Source of the DNA: Ophioderma brevispina
Taxonomy: Eukaryota; Echinodermata; Ophiuroidea; Amphilepidida; Ophiodermatidae
Assembly (NCBI GenBank): GCA_023653785.1
Contig: JAMKCH010071751.1
Coordinates: forward strand, 21,778 to 85,777
Length of the DNA: 64,000 nucleotides
Reading direction: 5' to 3'
Made by a program: the position numbers and the translations under genes. Every line of letters begins with the position of its first letter. Position 1 is the first letter of the stretch. The notes below the pieces were generated by a model. That model ran no database searches. It worked only from the letters and a program-made list of their open reading frames with translations, and was not told the DNA's origin. Positions 1 to 12,372 of the stretch are shown here, in pieces.

Positions 1-931
1 TCCTACGGGAATACACACCAACCCACACTAATATTGTATGTGTATCTTTGGGAATCTCTTTTGATGCATGCATGTATGTATTCTAGCTGCTTTGACTATA
101 AAACTCAAGTGTGATACTCAACTTGAAAATGTAAACTTCGAGGAAAAGATGAATATTTATGTATTTCACATGTCAATTTTACATGATTTTGTAAAGCAAT
201 TAGTAAAATGTGGATAAAGCAATTTGCAATCAGATAATAAAAAGATTGAGATAAAAAGGTGTATTATTTCATTTAATGTTTATCTTACACAAGGAGGCAG
301 GGGTAACGCTGAAGTGCATCTCGTGGTCTGTGGACCACCAATTTTCTTTGCAGTAAATAGTCAGTGGACCCCTTACTGGACCCCCAGTTTAAGAGATTTA
401 GGGTCCTAGTGCTACCCCTAGGAGGGGTACAAATTGAACAGGCTGAAAGGCAAGTCCCACACCACCTAAATAACACCACAAAATAATGATGGCACCAGTG
501 AGCAAAGTTTGACAGTCATGTTTTTATTCATAACTCTCCATACGGACACTTTCGAGATTTATCTCTTGGAACACTGTTTTAATTTTTCTGTCATTTTTCA
601 TTTTAAAAAAAGTGGCAATTTTAGACGACTACTGCAAATTTCAAATATTTTTAATTTTTTGAATGGATCACTGATGGTGCCTTTAAAGGTTGGTGATCCA
701 ATCATAGTCCAATTTTTCATATGGTGCTTTTGCCCTTACATTGAAGTATATCCCCCAAACAGAGTACAAATTTTTAGTTAGATCAGTCCAGCCTTCTGGA
801 CAGTAGCAAGTGTGTGTGTCAAATGTGGTCAACCAGATTTTGAGACAAATCGTTTCCTGGACCTTAAAGGACCATGCTCTGATCGCTAATAGCCTCGTCC
901 ACAGAATGCCACATGTGGTCGAAATGTATCA
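1..931. other. No gene recognised
   Basis: AT-rich sequence with short open frames only. None shows a recognisable protein pattern. Confidence 0.5.
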
Positions 932-1157
932 AAAGCTACTATTTTTCTCATTTACCCTGTGAAATCGTAGGGCTAAAGGATGTTTGGTTTGCATGTTATG
1001 AGCGAAAATGTGCCTCATTTTGGTTAACCAATATTAATTGTATACAGTACTCTATTGGGATTACAGAATCACATTTTTAACTCTTGCATCAAAAAGGGTT
1101 GAAATATTGGCGCGGAGTTTTGGGGGTGAAGGACATTCTGGGTCATCCCCTTTTAAA
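932..1157 (+). repeat. Dispersed repeat, copy 1
   Basis: It shares several blocks in the same order with 39,805-39,957: AAGCTACTA.TTTTCTCATTTACCC, GTGAAATC.TAG, TTGTTTGGTTTG and CTGGGTCATCC. In the second copy it runs straight into a 105-bp tandem repeat. The family is not recognised. Confidence 0.55.
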
Positions 1158-2029
1158 TAGTGATGTAAAAGAAAATTAACTTTGAAAAAGAGCAGTGTTT
1201 TACTTTTTCTGAAAATGACTACTGCATTACAAATGACATGGATCTTAGTTTTATTAATAATTCATTTTTATTATTCTTCTACAACAGCACAGACAGTTGC
1301 ACATTTCCCATCACGGCCCTTTTGATGGCACAGGGGTCTGTTTCTCAGCATGATACTTTGTTTTATCATGTCCTGCATTTACTTCTTTTCTGTAACCCTC
1401 ACATGGAAAAAGGCAGTATCTTTAAAAGAAAATCAGACGAATGTACTTCCCTTTTGCCAAGCAATATATGATGTGACCTGTGATTTAACTGCCGGTCATT
1501 CTAAGGAAGCTTTAACAGTCGAGCTACAGTCAACACACACACCTGTTTTTGCCTTTCCTAATCACAGCTTAATTTGCTCCAAAGCAAACAAGAGTATGAT
1601 CTGTAGAGAAAGGATTTAATTAAAAGGTAACCCTTTCTGCCCATAAAAGACCCAACTTCTCACTAGACAATGGCTGTCAGCAAGCCTCATTTCAATAGCA
1701 TCTCATCCAAATGTATCAAAAATAGATACAAAGCCATGATAGACTATAAACTGATTTGAGTGCCGTGGAAGTGGGCCAGTCAGTTTTCCATGGTCCCTAT
1801 ACACCTTGCCCTCATCTCTTATTCATACATTAAACATTCAGACGTAACCCTACAGTTGAGTTGATTATTCAGCTCCAATGGTTTGGAGTAAAACAAACAT
1901 ATTGCTTGTTAACATTATACAAAATTCAACGTTTTTTGTCAAGATTTCACTTTTAATTGTTAAGATCATGAGGTTTCTTGACCACCACCACAAAAACTGA
2001 TAATACACCTGGAAGGGGGAGGGGGACGG
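1158..2029. other. No gene recognised
   Basis: Short frames with no recognisable protein family. No strong repeat structure was seen. Confidence 0.45.
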
Positions 2030-2390
2030 TGAAGTACCATGCAGGGCCGGAGGGCTGAGGGGCAGGTGCCCCCTCACCCGGCAGGGGCCAAGGGGGGGCA
2101 GGTGCCCCTCCCCTGCAGGGGCAAGGGGGGTCAGCGTGACCCCTCAAATTTAACAAAAAAACCCTGTGAAAATGGCTCAAAAAAGGCCCCATAATTCGAT
2201 TTTGCAAGCGGGATAGCAAGTAAAAATCGGGGGTTTTATGCTATTTAGTGAAAAAAAAAAAGTCCACTTTTGTCAAATCGCCCCCCCTTTTTGGGAGGGG
2301 CGGGAATTTGACGATTAAGGTCCCCTTTTGAAAAACGTCGCCCCTCCCCACCAAACAAAAAAATCCTGGTTACGGCCTCCCTGCTTCTAG
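2030..2390. mobile_element. GC-rich non-autonomous element
   Basis: It runs from CAGGGCCGGAGGGCTGAG to ..AAATCCTGGTTACGGCCTCCCTG, with repeated GGGGCAGGTGCCCC blocks and CGCCCCTCCCC near the end. Such GGGCCGTAACCAGGATTTTT edges are common in non-autonomous DNA elements of invertebrates. No transposase is present. Ends are approximate. Confidence 0.5.
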
Positions 2391-2692
2391 GAAGGGATTC
2401 AACATGTACTTAGTTATACATCTTGGGCATATTTAATCAAGTGCCCAAAATTATTCTTTATTTTGAACCTTTATCTGAAATAAAGTAATTTTAAATGATC
2501 TTTTAAATTATAATATCTGAAATATGATGCACATATGTAGGAGATTATTATTTTTAAAAGGACATTTTCCCAGAAAAACATACCATTTTTTTTTTCAAAA
2601 AACCAGGATTTTGCATAATTGAATGCTTACCAATGTAAAAAATACACATCTAATGTGCGTAGCTGAAAAAAACATGGTCTTTATGGAACAAA

Positions 2693-2792
2693 CTCTATAG
2701 CCGGGAGAAGACTCGTGGAAGCCCCAGGGAATCCCCGAATTGAGTTGCTGGGGCCATTTGTCTGAACTCCCGGAGTCCGTCCCGGCTATAGG
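2693..2792. repeat. Imperfect hairpin
   Basis: The outer arms CTATAGCCGGGAG and CTCCCGG..CCCGGCTATAG are inverted, with GGAAGCCCCAGG and GCTGGGGCC inside. It could fold into a stem of about 20 bp with bulges. Confidence 0.45.
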
Positions 2793-3049
2793 GCTCGATT
2801 AGGACAGAGGCAGTTTTTGGTTTTTTTTCTAATGTTGCCACACCCTTTGATTTGAAACATGTCTTGGTAGGTGATCTAAAACCGCAAAGGCCTATTTCCG
2901 TCCGCAACTTGCGTTCCAGGACCAAATCTTTTCGACTCGTCTCATAGGGCAGCTATTCACCATTTCAATTCAATCTGGACTCTGTTTTTTGCAATTAAGG
3001 CTCCACTTCTAACCTCACTCTAAACATATAAGCATAATAAATGAAAATT

Positions 3050-3135
3050 TTTTTAGTCTATAGAAGATTCGAAACCACGCCCTTTGAATATAAGACGAGC
3101 GCTATAGACGCCACACATCCGAGCCGGCAGGAAGG
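3050..3135 (-). mobile_element. tRNA-like SINE head or fragment
   Basis: On the minus strand GTGTGGCGTCTATAGCGC is followed about 30 nt later by GGTTTCGAATC, spaced like the A and B boxes of a Pol III promoter. The A-box part resembles the head of the SINE at 17.4-17.7 kb. No full tRNA fold was found, so a SINE fragment is more likely than a tRNA gene. Confidence 0.4.
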
Positions 3136-3328
3136 CGTTCTTTTGTAATATACTTAAATACATTAACGAATAAAGCGAAACACTAATCATGAATGCGCCG
3201 CTATGAGACATCGAAAAGATGTGGTCCTGAGACAAGTTGTGGATGGAATAAGGCCTTTGCTTTACAAACCAAAACAGTGCAAAAGTAAGAGAGAAATATG
3301 ATCTTTCAGTAAATAATCATGGTGACTC

Positions 3329-3600
3329 TTAAAGGCTGACTCAGAGATTTCCCGGAATGAGGGCGCACTCAATTTCAACAAACCAAGTTGTTTGCATATA
3401 CTTAATGCTGGTCCATATACTAATCCACTGTGTGAAATAACTAAGCTCAAATCGAAAAGTCATCATATAGAAAATCACAACTTGGTTCTAAATTTACCGG
3501 ATCTGGAATTTTTTTATACACGGTATCCTATGGCACTATATACTGTGCATAAATGTTTTATGCATGAAAAACAGGAAAATCCGCTTCATCTCGAACTTTG
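3329..3600 (+). mobile_element. TTAA-flanked MITE, family F6, copy 1
   Basis: It begins TTAAAGGCTGACTCAGAGAT. The interior (GCATATACTTAATGCTGGTC, CACTGTGTGAAATAACTAAG, ATATAGAAAATCA) matches the reverse complement of 57,168-57,491, which is complete with TTAA at both ends. The right end here is degraded. Confidence 0.65.
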
Positions 3601-3904
3601 GAATTAAGAATTTTAGGTGGCTATCTTTAATTATAATGCTATTTTTAATTACTACACAACAAAAATATTATATGTCGAAATCTCGAGGTCCGCCTTTAAT
3701 TGAATACATAAACAACAATGAACAATATTTCACCCACACTGGTAGTATTTGAAATTTAACTAAGCAATTATAGACAAACAACAATAGATATTAGGATTAA
3801 TATTAATAATAATAGCTATATATTTATAGAAAACCATAACTTAAAAGCTTCTACCAATGAGTTATTGCAAGATGAATCCCGCATACTGTATATATGTAAG
3901 GGGA

Positions 3905-4040
3905 TAGTCATGCAGAATGTTGCAAGATATCAAACCTAGTGTGCATTTTGGGTGAAAAGTACCAAATTTGGAACAGGTGTAGCTCTTGATATGCCTAAAT
4001 AAATCTGGTCTCGGGGCCAAAATTATTTCCTTCCAAGATG
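3905..4040 (+). repeat. Dispersed repeat, inverted partner of 9,416-9,545
   Basis: About 130 bp (GTGCATTTTGGGTGAAAAGT, ACCAAATTTGG, AAATCTGGTCT.GGGGCCAAA) recurs in reverse complement at 9,416-9,545. Neither encodes protein. They may be parts of one long-range inverted structure or two independent insertions. Confidence 0.65.
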
Positions 4041-4204
4041 GACGCCAAATTAAAATGGCCCGCAATTGGTTAAAAATGTCAGTTTTTACGTTGCTTGCTA
4101 TATGTGTATATGATCCAATTACTTCAATTGATTGTGTTTGTGCCATATTTATAACAGAAATACCCTGATGGACACTTCCACTCGTAATTCCATTGTTTTA
4201 CATT

Positions 4205-4535
4205 AGCAAAATTGGAATCACAAAAATGGCAGAATATCCAAAATGCGGCAATTTGTGCACTGAAGCGTATCCTTTCATTCAAGAAATGGTTTTCTGATTC
4301 TTGTTGTGATTCCCTTAGGTTGGTTATGTCAAAGAATCACATCACCTTAAGAATAGAACCCAAAATTAAGATTTAATCCAAAATGGCGGCGAAAAATCAA
4401 AATGGCGGCTCTAATTTGTCACTTAAGCTAATCCTTTTGATTATCAAGAAATTGTTGTGTCGGATGTGATTATAACTCCTTAAGGAGGAAATTCACATCA
4501 CTTAAGAGGACACCAATTAAGGTCTGTTGTTTAAA
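4205..4535 (+). repeat. Two-unit tandem repeat of about 170 bp
   Basis: Both units carry an AAAATGGCGGC-type block, then AATTTGT.CACT.AAGC, TATCCTTT/AATCCTTTTGAT, CAAGAAAT, TTGTTGTG, TGTGATT and CACATCAC.TTAAGA. The units are clearly diverged. Confidence 0.55.
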
Positions 4536-5559
4536 TTGCTTCTTTCCATTATAATTGGCCACGAATTTAAACCTCGAATGGAACAACTACTTTCAAACGT
4601 GCATCACCGTGCCTGTATGATTCCCTTCATGCACTTGAATACGTCTCATTACCGTTCAAAATAAACATACCCTCTGTAGAAGTACATTGGTAGCCTTAAT
4701 AACATGTTGTAGGAAGGTTTATTAGAATACTTTCCATGGAAAAGTCGATTAAGATGGTAAACTACTAATTTTTGTGTTGTGTGCTAAACGTAGGCCTATA
4801 GTAATATCCCATCAATAGGGATTAGACCTATATCAATGTGCCCTTACATTAACTCATTGACATTTGGCCACAAAGGATGTATATTGTTTCTGATACAGAG
4901 CATGGAGTTGCATTTCGTCATATAAGTCCTCACTGTCGACCACAATTCCCGCGACAGTTACATGCCATTTCAGCCCTTTACGCCAATTCCCAAATATTCC
5001 CATATTTGAATGACTAGAGGCCAGCGCAGGTATTCTTTCTGATCTGCCTTCTGTCTGACTGCTTCGACCATAGCTTCTTGGAGGTGTAGGGCTTTTACCT
5101 ATATGCCAAAAAGGAAAAAACATTGCTGACATGTGTAACAATCTTCAATGCGATTGTCCTATGTCTGTAGGAACCCACATAGGAACTGTAGTCAGCGCCG
5201 AAACCATACAGGATTGGTCCTGGCAATCGAGAGTGGTAACATCGACATTTGGCAAAAGTGCTATATATGTGACAACAGGCCCCGTTGTGAAAAAACCTCA
5301 ATATTCTACTGTCAACCTCGAAGTTGTCCATCCATTGGAGCTCAGCTTGTCATAGTTACTTTAGCCTACAAACCTCCATTAGTAGATTTCAAAGCACCCT
5401 AAATTCGAATTTAGAAATTCCACCCATTCTTCTTTTGGCGCTTTCAACAGCCATAGTACCCAATGGAGCTAAAATGAAGTCAGAAAAGACGGAGACAAAA
5501 GCTGGAGGAAGATGGTTAGACAGTCAACATGCATAAGCATCACTCAAACCGACCCACAG
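4536..5559. other. No gene recognised
   Basis: Frames of up to 95 codons occur but match no family I recognise. The right half might belong to the 5' part of the LINE relic that follows, but no endonuclease motif was found. Confidence 0.35.
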
Positions 5560-7690
5560 ATGAGCTGACGAAGCATCATTTTATAGTGCCAAGGGAGAGA
5601 GAATTGCAGACTTGATCTAGGCCCGTATTGATAAGCAAATAACATCTCGTACCTTAAGAACCCCCGTGTGACGCCGCCCGGAGGTTCCTCAGAATATCAG
5701 GCTCGTGAGCAAGATCGATGTTTATGAAGTCCCGAGAATAGAGTGACAGGCCATAGCGTCACCATCAACCAATTGTTATCCAAGTCAATGCTGCAGTAAG
5801 ACCAAAACAAAGTGGCCTTTTGTAAGCTGCACTTTAACTCAGAAAAGAAGACTGGAAGGATATACTGAGGACCTGGATCAGAACGTGAAGAGAGTTGCTC
5901 CAAAAACCCCATAACTACAAATTTGCCCACCTAGTGTAAGGGACTACCAGGAGATGCATACCAAGAGGCTGTGGGACGGACTACATACCGGCCTTTGCTA
6001 AATGATATTCAAGGGTATTCCACCATGGTGGAAAGCTGATCCATTCCCAGATAAAACAACTGCTAAAGTTGAAGAAGTGTCAGAGGAAAAGATCAAAATC
6101 CTGGCACACCTGAATTGAATCCACTGATATAACTCATAACAGCAAGAAAGTATGGGCTACCATCCGAAAGCTTCGAGTCGAAGGTATCAAACAAAAACAT
6201 CCAAAAGCAGCCAAAGGTTAAATCCAACCAAGTGCCCACCGAACTGCTTTTTAAATTGCCAAGTGCAGCAAGAAGCCCAAGAAGATCAAAACTAGACCAT
6301 AAGAGGTATAGCAGCGACCCTAGTTTCACTCGCCCCTTCAACATGGTCACAACTGGTAAACCGGTATTGCCTAACTTCAACAAGTGAAAAGCAGTTAAAC
6401 TTGGCAACATCTCACTGAGCAGCCTGAAAAACTTCGGCACCAGTGAGCAGCTGAAAAACTTCGCCCAGTAGCAAAGGAGTAACGTCTTGAGCTCTACCAA
6501 TTGCGCCTTATTTCCCACAGGTTCCAAAGATCTGGAGGAAAGCGAATGTTATGGCACTTCTAAAGCTTGGGAAAGATCCGTCTAATCCCAAGAGTTATAG
6601 GCCAATATCACTCCTCAGTTGTCAAAGATAGTCTCTCCAGAGCTTTGGATGAACTCGCTCCCTATCATGAGGAAAACCACCTACATGCAAAATCGATTTA
6701 AGACACAGGTGCGTGCTTTCCAACTACGCAACCGTGAAGCCAAACGTCAGCTTAAAGTAACCTGGTCTGGAACACCCCTGGAGCACTGTGATAATTCGGT
6801 CTACCTAGGAGTAATACCATGGACAGCACTCTCTCTTATAAGACCCGCACATCATGAAGACGAAGAGTAAAGTATGTTCACGCAATAACATCTTGAACAA
6901 ACTCACTGGCACAAGATGAGGTGCTCGCCCACATACCCTAAGATTGACGGCACTTGTCCTGTGCTACTTATGCTTGCCCTGTATGGGAAAGGTCAACCCA
7001 TGCCAAGAAGCTTGATCCAACATTAAATGCCTCCTGCCGGCCTATCACAGGATGTCTTCCCTCAACTCCAATGAACAACTTATACATCCTAGGCAAGGAT
7101 TGCTCCACCAGACATCTGTCGTAGTGTAGGGAGCATGCAAGAGCGTAACTGCCAACTTTTTAATGTAAATCGCCCTATGTCTCGACAGAGACCAGCTGCT
7201 AACTGCCTTAAATCAAAAGAGAGTTTCTTAAGCAAAGTCCAACCCCTTGAAACAGTCTCAAAGAAGTTTCAGAGAGTCACCTTGTGGAAAGAAAGACTTG
7301 CTATCAACCAAGTAACACTATTGGTATTTAAACTGATGAGCATCTCCCACCTGGAGCGGACTCCTCGTGGGCTGAATGGCGATGTCTCAACAGATTGAGA
7401 ACCAGAATCGGACGATCCAAGGTTTCCTTGCAGAAGTAGGGCTACCTGGAAGCAGATCAGGACACTACCTGTAATTGTAGAACAGCGCCATAGACAATGG
7501 AATATATCTTGGTCTGCCCAAAGTTGGCGCAACAATGCACAGACAAGAACCATGCAGAATTCAGTGTCTGCCCAATGTTGGAGCAACAATGCACAGACAA
7601 GGACCTTGCAGAATGCAGTGAAGCAACCAGACATTGTACGCACCTCTGGCTGGATCATACTTGAGAACTACTGTTTGGATACAATAATAA
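5560..7690 (+). pseudogene. Non-LTR retrotransposon (jockey/CR1-like) ORF2 relic
   Basis: A plus-strand reverse-transcriptase ORF broken by many stops and frameshifts. Pieces in order: WPFVSCTLTQKRRLEGYTED (about 5.81 kb), a KASSRRYQTK/KAAKVKSNQVPTE segment (about 6.2 kb), KIWRKANVMALLKLGKDP then KSYRPISLLS at 6.53-6.62 kb (RT motif region), then LRNREAKRQLKVTWSGTPLE and VYLGV at 6.72-6.82 kb (thumb region). It ends with blocks resembling the C-terminal CPxLxxQCTDKDLAE region near 7.5-7.65 kb. This matches LINE ORF2 proteins of jockey/CR1 type common in invertebrates. No endonuclease domain or poly(A) tail was identified. Divergence and stops show an old dead copy. Confidence 0.8.
7512..7619 (+). 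repeat. 54-bp tandem duplication inside the LINE relic
   Basis: Units begin with GTCTGCCCAA at 7,512 and 7,566, and both contain GCAACAATGCACAGACAAG and TGCAGAAT. The 54-bp period is 18 codons, so the duplication would have kept the reading frame. Confidence 0.8.
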
Positions 7691-7699
7691 GAAGAAGCC

Positions 7700-8640
7700 T
7701 TGACACACTTGCATCCACCAAGACATCCTGTATTTACATTACAGCCACGCTTCAGCAGTTTTTGACATGCTTTTGATGCCTCTGGTAAGGTTGTCCATAC
7801 AGGTTCCCACAACTGTGAAGCTGCATTTATCCAACCCCAGTCAGCTGGATCTGGTAGCTCTGGAGCTCGCAGCAATGCTTGCCTCCAGCAATGCCCTACC
7901 TGATATGCTGCTCTGTTTGAATGTTGATACTGTGCATATATGAGGTTGGTGGAATGAACTCAATGGATCTCCCTTTATGAGCAAATACCTCTCTACGAAC
8001 ATAATCAACACTCTCACAGGAGCTTGTTCTGTCGTACATGAAGACAACAAATCTTTCAAGTGTTGGCATTAATTCTTTGAAGGTATCTTCTGTAGGAGGG
8101 AAGATTATGCTTGCTCTCCATACGGTTTTGTTTCCTTTGTGCAACTAGAGAAGGTGTGAAACATCAGCAGAGACAAAGCTTTCTCTGATCCTAGGGTCTG
8201 GATAATATAGTATGTGCTGGTATGAATCTGTGATTCTTTCCAGTAACATATGCTAGCCAGAGTTCATTGAGGTTGGACTGGCTTCAGAAAAAACAACAAC
8301 AACGTCTGTGTCCACAGTACGCAGCATGGCCCTTTGGTATCCTTGAGCAGCAGCAACGGCTGCATGAAGTAGAAGCCTGCTATCAGTTATTCATGTGTGC
8401 ATGGAGATAGATAGTTAGATTGTTAGTATCTGATATTACACCATCACCCACTAACACTACAACTACTGCTAGCTAGAGTCTTAAACAATGAAGGGATGCA
8501 TGCATACAATGTAGAATGGAGGTTCTACAAGTTATCAGAAATAACAAAATGAAGAATGAATGAGTAAATGAATGACTGAAACAATCCAAAAACAATTTGG
8601 TAATTTTTAACAGTGATGCCTGACATGACCACATCTATTT
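7700..8640. other. No gene recognised
   Basis: Sequence after the LINE relic. Minus-strand frames of 70-104 codons overlap one another in different frames and show no recognisable domain. Confidence 0.4.
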
Positions 8641-9415
8641 TCTGCTATTTTGGTCCATTGTAAACTGAATTAAGCACTCCGTATTAAATACTAACAACGT
8701 TACATTAGCAGCTATTTTGAATATGACAACATTCTTAGAAATTATACATTGAAAGCACCAGACAGCACATAAACGTTACCTGGTAGAATTGCAATAAAAC
8801 TAGTGAGGTACAATTTGACAAAGAACATTAAAGGCATGTTATTAAATTGATAGTGGCAGCCATTTTGAACATGACAGCCATCTCGTTTGTGTGATACACA
8901 CAGATAATAATGTAAAATGTTTAACCATACCAAGAAGCCAACTTATGTTTTAGAATGTTGATTAAATCTTATCAGTTACCATGACATATATAAAATCAAT
9001 ACTACCATTAACATATCAAATTTACAGTGGTTGCCATTTTTAATTTGGCAGCCATTTTGAATATTGCAGCCATTTTGATATCATGTACATTGGCATTTAC
9101 AACAACAAAATGTATGTGTGGATATGTTGAGGACCTAAAGTTTTAGAAAATCAACGCAACCCATGGTTTGCACTGTTAACTACAAAATAAGCAGCTTTTT
9201 CCTGTGTGCGGCAGCCATCTTGAATTTAAGTTCCAATGGGTGACCGTCATTTTGAATTAAACTACGATTTTGGTGAAATAACAGAAATATTGATTTAAAA
9301 TGTTATACCAAGTCTTATCTGACCTATATAATAAAGTTTAAAACCACATATTCGTGAATCAAGGCATATATTAATGCCGTTTTATAGGGTGGCGGCCATT
9401 TTGAAAATGGTGGCC
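8640..9415 (+). repeat. Degenerate tandem repeat with GCAGCCATTTTGAA cores
   Basis: A GG(C)AGCCATTTTGAA-type core recurs near 8,705, 8,858, 9,048/9,067, 9,211 and 9,389, roughly every 150-190 bp. The intervening sequence repeatedly contains TTACCTGG/TTATCTGACC, ATATATAAA and TAAAATGTT. It merges into the inverted partner of 3,905-4,040. Confidence 0.6.
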
Positions 9416-9545
9416 ATATTGGAAGGAAATTAATTTGGCCCCTAGACCAGATTTGTTTAGCATATCAATAGCTACCTCTGTGCCAAATTTGGTACTTTTC
9501 ACCCAAAATGCACAATACTTTCACCATTCTGCATGACTAATAACT
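9416..9545 (-). repeat. Dispersed repeat, inverted partner of 3,905-4,040
   Basis: The reverse complement of this segment aligns with 3,905-4,040 over about 130 bp (TTTGGTACTTTTCACCCAAA, TGCATGACTA). Confidence 0.65.
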
Positions 9546-9559
9546 GGAATTGGGTATTT

Positions 9560-9870
9560 GCTTTCCATATAGGGGTATTGAATTCATTTACAATAGCAAA
9601 TTCATTATTTGCCCAGTTTTGCCATAAGTAGGACCTGAAAATGGCAGCAACATGAAAGGGGGAAAATGTATGTCCACTGAATTTAACCTTCCATTCATGT
9701 TGTTGTAATTGTCCATGGGCAAGGAGTGAATGGTAGGGCATGATCAATGCTGGTTGTCTTATGCAGTGCTGTGACAACCATATTGATCACGAACCGAACC
9801 ATGGCTGTCCTAAATGAATTCAATACTCCATTGTGGGAGGCATATAGTTTGTTATGCCTTTCCTTTAGGG
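9560..9870. repeat. Partial inverted repeat
   Basis: TATTGAATTCATTTA near 9,586 is inverted as TAAATGAATTCAATA near 9,812, with flanking similarity in reverse. A degraded fold-back element is possible. Confidence 0.45.
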
Positions 9871-9879
9871 TGTTGTGGA

Positions 9880-11499
9880 ATTTATTTGAAGAAGCCAATG
9901 CACTTGCATTGCTAATTACAAAAGATTTTTTAAAGATTTTGTCCAGTGACAGAACCAGAAAAAATCAGGTGGGGGAGAGGCTTTTAAAGGGGGATGGGGT
10001 GTGAAAAAAAAATTGCAATTATTTTTCCCCAAAGTGGGATCTTTTAGGCTCCATGATTTTTAGTCGTTCTTACCGGGAATGAACCAAAACCAATATAAAG
10101 AAGCAAGGACATGCAGTGACATAAGGTAACAATCAGTCACTCAACCAAACTAGGTTCTACTTTGTTGTTACAGTGTTTAGAAGTCTCATTTATCATTACA
10201 AAACCAGAATAAAAATTAGTAACTGCACCGTAAACAAGGGTGATAGGTTAAGTACACATCTGAATCATGTTCCCACTTTCATGTCATGTTTCATGGGGGA
10301 ACATGATTCATGAAACTGAGAATCACAAAATCATGGAACCGGCTTGTAGTACGCGCCTGATAAAGGCACAACTTCACAGTGACAATTTTGACATTTTTTC
10401 TACTAGGTGCATCCTGTGGCAAATATGGGAAATTTCGTGGGGTAAACATTGATTTATGTTGCAATCATATTTCTATGGGAGATTGGGATTATAACACTAA
10501 GAGAGGACCTTGTAGGGCTTAGATGGGTAAGATTTTTTGACATTGAATTTTATTGATGGTGGGTTGGGGTGATAGCTCTTGCAGTGTTTCTTATACAGAT
10601 GTTTCAAAATTGTGTCACCACTGCCTTAAGATGTCTAAAAATAAGGGATAGTGATAGGGTCAACAGCTGTGGCGGTAGACACATGATCACAAAATTCTAA
10701 GGTCAGATTAAGTAAGGTTGAGGGATTATGGCCATAGGATTGGGACTGGGAGTTTTTGGTGGGGGTACCCATTGTCAATGCCAAAAAAAAGAAGAGGTAA
10801 AAGGCTTTCAGCACAGGGACTCTTGCTAAACGGGATCCAATTTTCTCAATCAACTTCTAGTCCCACTAGTGTATACCAAACTCATTAAGAGTACGTTGGA
10901 AATGATTCAGGTGATTACAAATGGGAAAACGAACCAAAAAACCCGTCACCAAAAATACCTAAAAGGTGCCATTTTCTTTAAGAGTAACAAGGAGTTTTCT
11001 TGGCTTTATGGGTGGTTTTAACGAGTACACTTATTATTCACATAATTATTGAAAAATAAGGCCCACTAAAATATAATTTGACCAGGTTACTGAAAACTAG
11101 TCCCTTTAAGGTATATTTCAACCAAAAAGCTAGGATTGCTAGGGGTGTATTTTCAGTGGAAAAACTGATCCTGTTTAGGGGGGCCTTTAAGAAAACCTAT
11201 GGAAGATCATGGGCAACCCAGCAAAAAAATGTGAAACCACTTCTAGGGATTCAGTTTAATATTATACAAATTTAGGCAGCTTATATAGTCTACCAACTTA
11301 GCTGACAAGTGAATGTTTATTAAATAAAGCCAAAAATCCTAACAATAGTTGATGTACAAGTAGGTGAACTTTGAACGTGTCCACCTTTGCATGGTTTGTT
11401 ATGTTGACAATGAAAGGTTTTTCCACAAAAAGTGTAAAAATCACAGAAGGTTCAACTATTTCTTTTCAAAATCCCCTTAGACTAGACAAAATTGAACCC
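9880..11499. other. No gene recognised; one short hairpin
   Basis: GAATCATGTTCCC (10,262) and GGGGGAACATGATTC (10,296) form an inverted pair around a 20-nt loop. Otherwise only short open frames were found. Confidence 0.45.
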
Positions 11500-12000
11500 A
11501 AAATGCTTGTCGGTCATCTTTGGAACCCCACCCCCCCCCGACTGCCCAACAAAAGTAGTATTAATAATAATAATATAATAATAATAATCAAGGTTTATTT
11601 TAATCTCAAATCGTGGCCCCTGTAGGCCAAAAAATACTAAAGACTTGAGTTACTCCGAATTAAATCCAGAGGGGGCAAGTGGTCCAACTGATAGATTCGA
11701 CAACGAGGAACCCTTTGCTCTAGAGTAAGCTGCAACCAACTTCGCCACGCACATCCTTTCTCAAATTTTGATATCAAATGAAAGGCCCGTATTTTTTCCT
11801 CATCATCATCCTGAACTTAGAATTACAAATTTAAATTTCATTTCAAAAGTGGGAACCAAAAACTGCATTTAATGGTGAAACCATCAAACTTTAGCATTTT
11901 CGTGGCATTGATACTTGTTGTGTGAGTGTATTGCAACTGCAGGCTCTCGGAATCAAGTAGAAGATATGATACAACATAATCAAACAAAAGCACCTTTAAG
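11500..12000 (+). mobile_element. MITE family F2, copy 1 (interrupted)
   Basis: It aligns in order with 29,942-30,284 and 60,076-60,419: CGGTCATCTTTGGAACCCC, AATTTTGATATCAAATGAAA, GTATTTTTTCCTCAT, AAAACTGC.TTTAA, AGCACCTTTAAG at the right end. A microsatellite (AATAAT) and about 100 bp of extra sequence interrupt it. Confidence 0.6.
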
Positions 12001-12277
12001 AAAAATAGGATGGATGTTTAAAAACCTGTACAAAATTTTTTTTTTGTACATTTAAAAAAACAGATTTCTTTATATTACGTTTTTGTTTGATCACAACTTA
12101 GAACATAAAAACCCTGAGATAGCACACAACTATTCTTTTTTAATTAATCCTTGTTTTAAGGACAAAACAAAAATGGCATTGTGATCTGGGAAGGAAAACC
12201 CGCCCATTGTCGCCACAGCGACCAGTTTTGAAAAATAAATGAAAATACCTTAAATCCACCCAGAAAACAAAAGGTCG

Positions 12278-12372
12278 GTGGGGGGCGGGGGGGGGGGGGG
12301 AGGTTCGTTGGGTGGGTGGGGTGGGGGTGGGGGGGGTGGGGGTGGGTGGGGGGGAACGGGGGGTGGGGGGTC
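12278..12372 (+). repeat. G-rich tract, G-quadruplex candidate
   Basis: About 95 nt nearly all G and T with many G runs of 3 to 14. Several overlapping four-run combinations could form G-quadruplexes on the plus strand. The minus-strand proline-rich frame across it is a composition artefact. Confidence 0.75.

Noticed and set aside
9695..10004. Small genes on either strand around 9.7-10.0 kb
   Set aside because: Frames overlap an inverted repeat and share mirrored wording; no domain.
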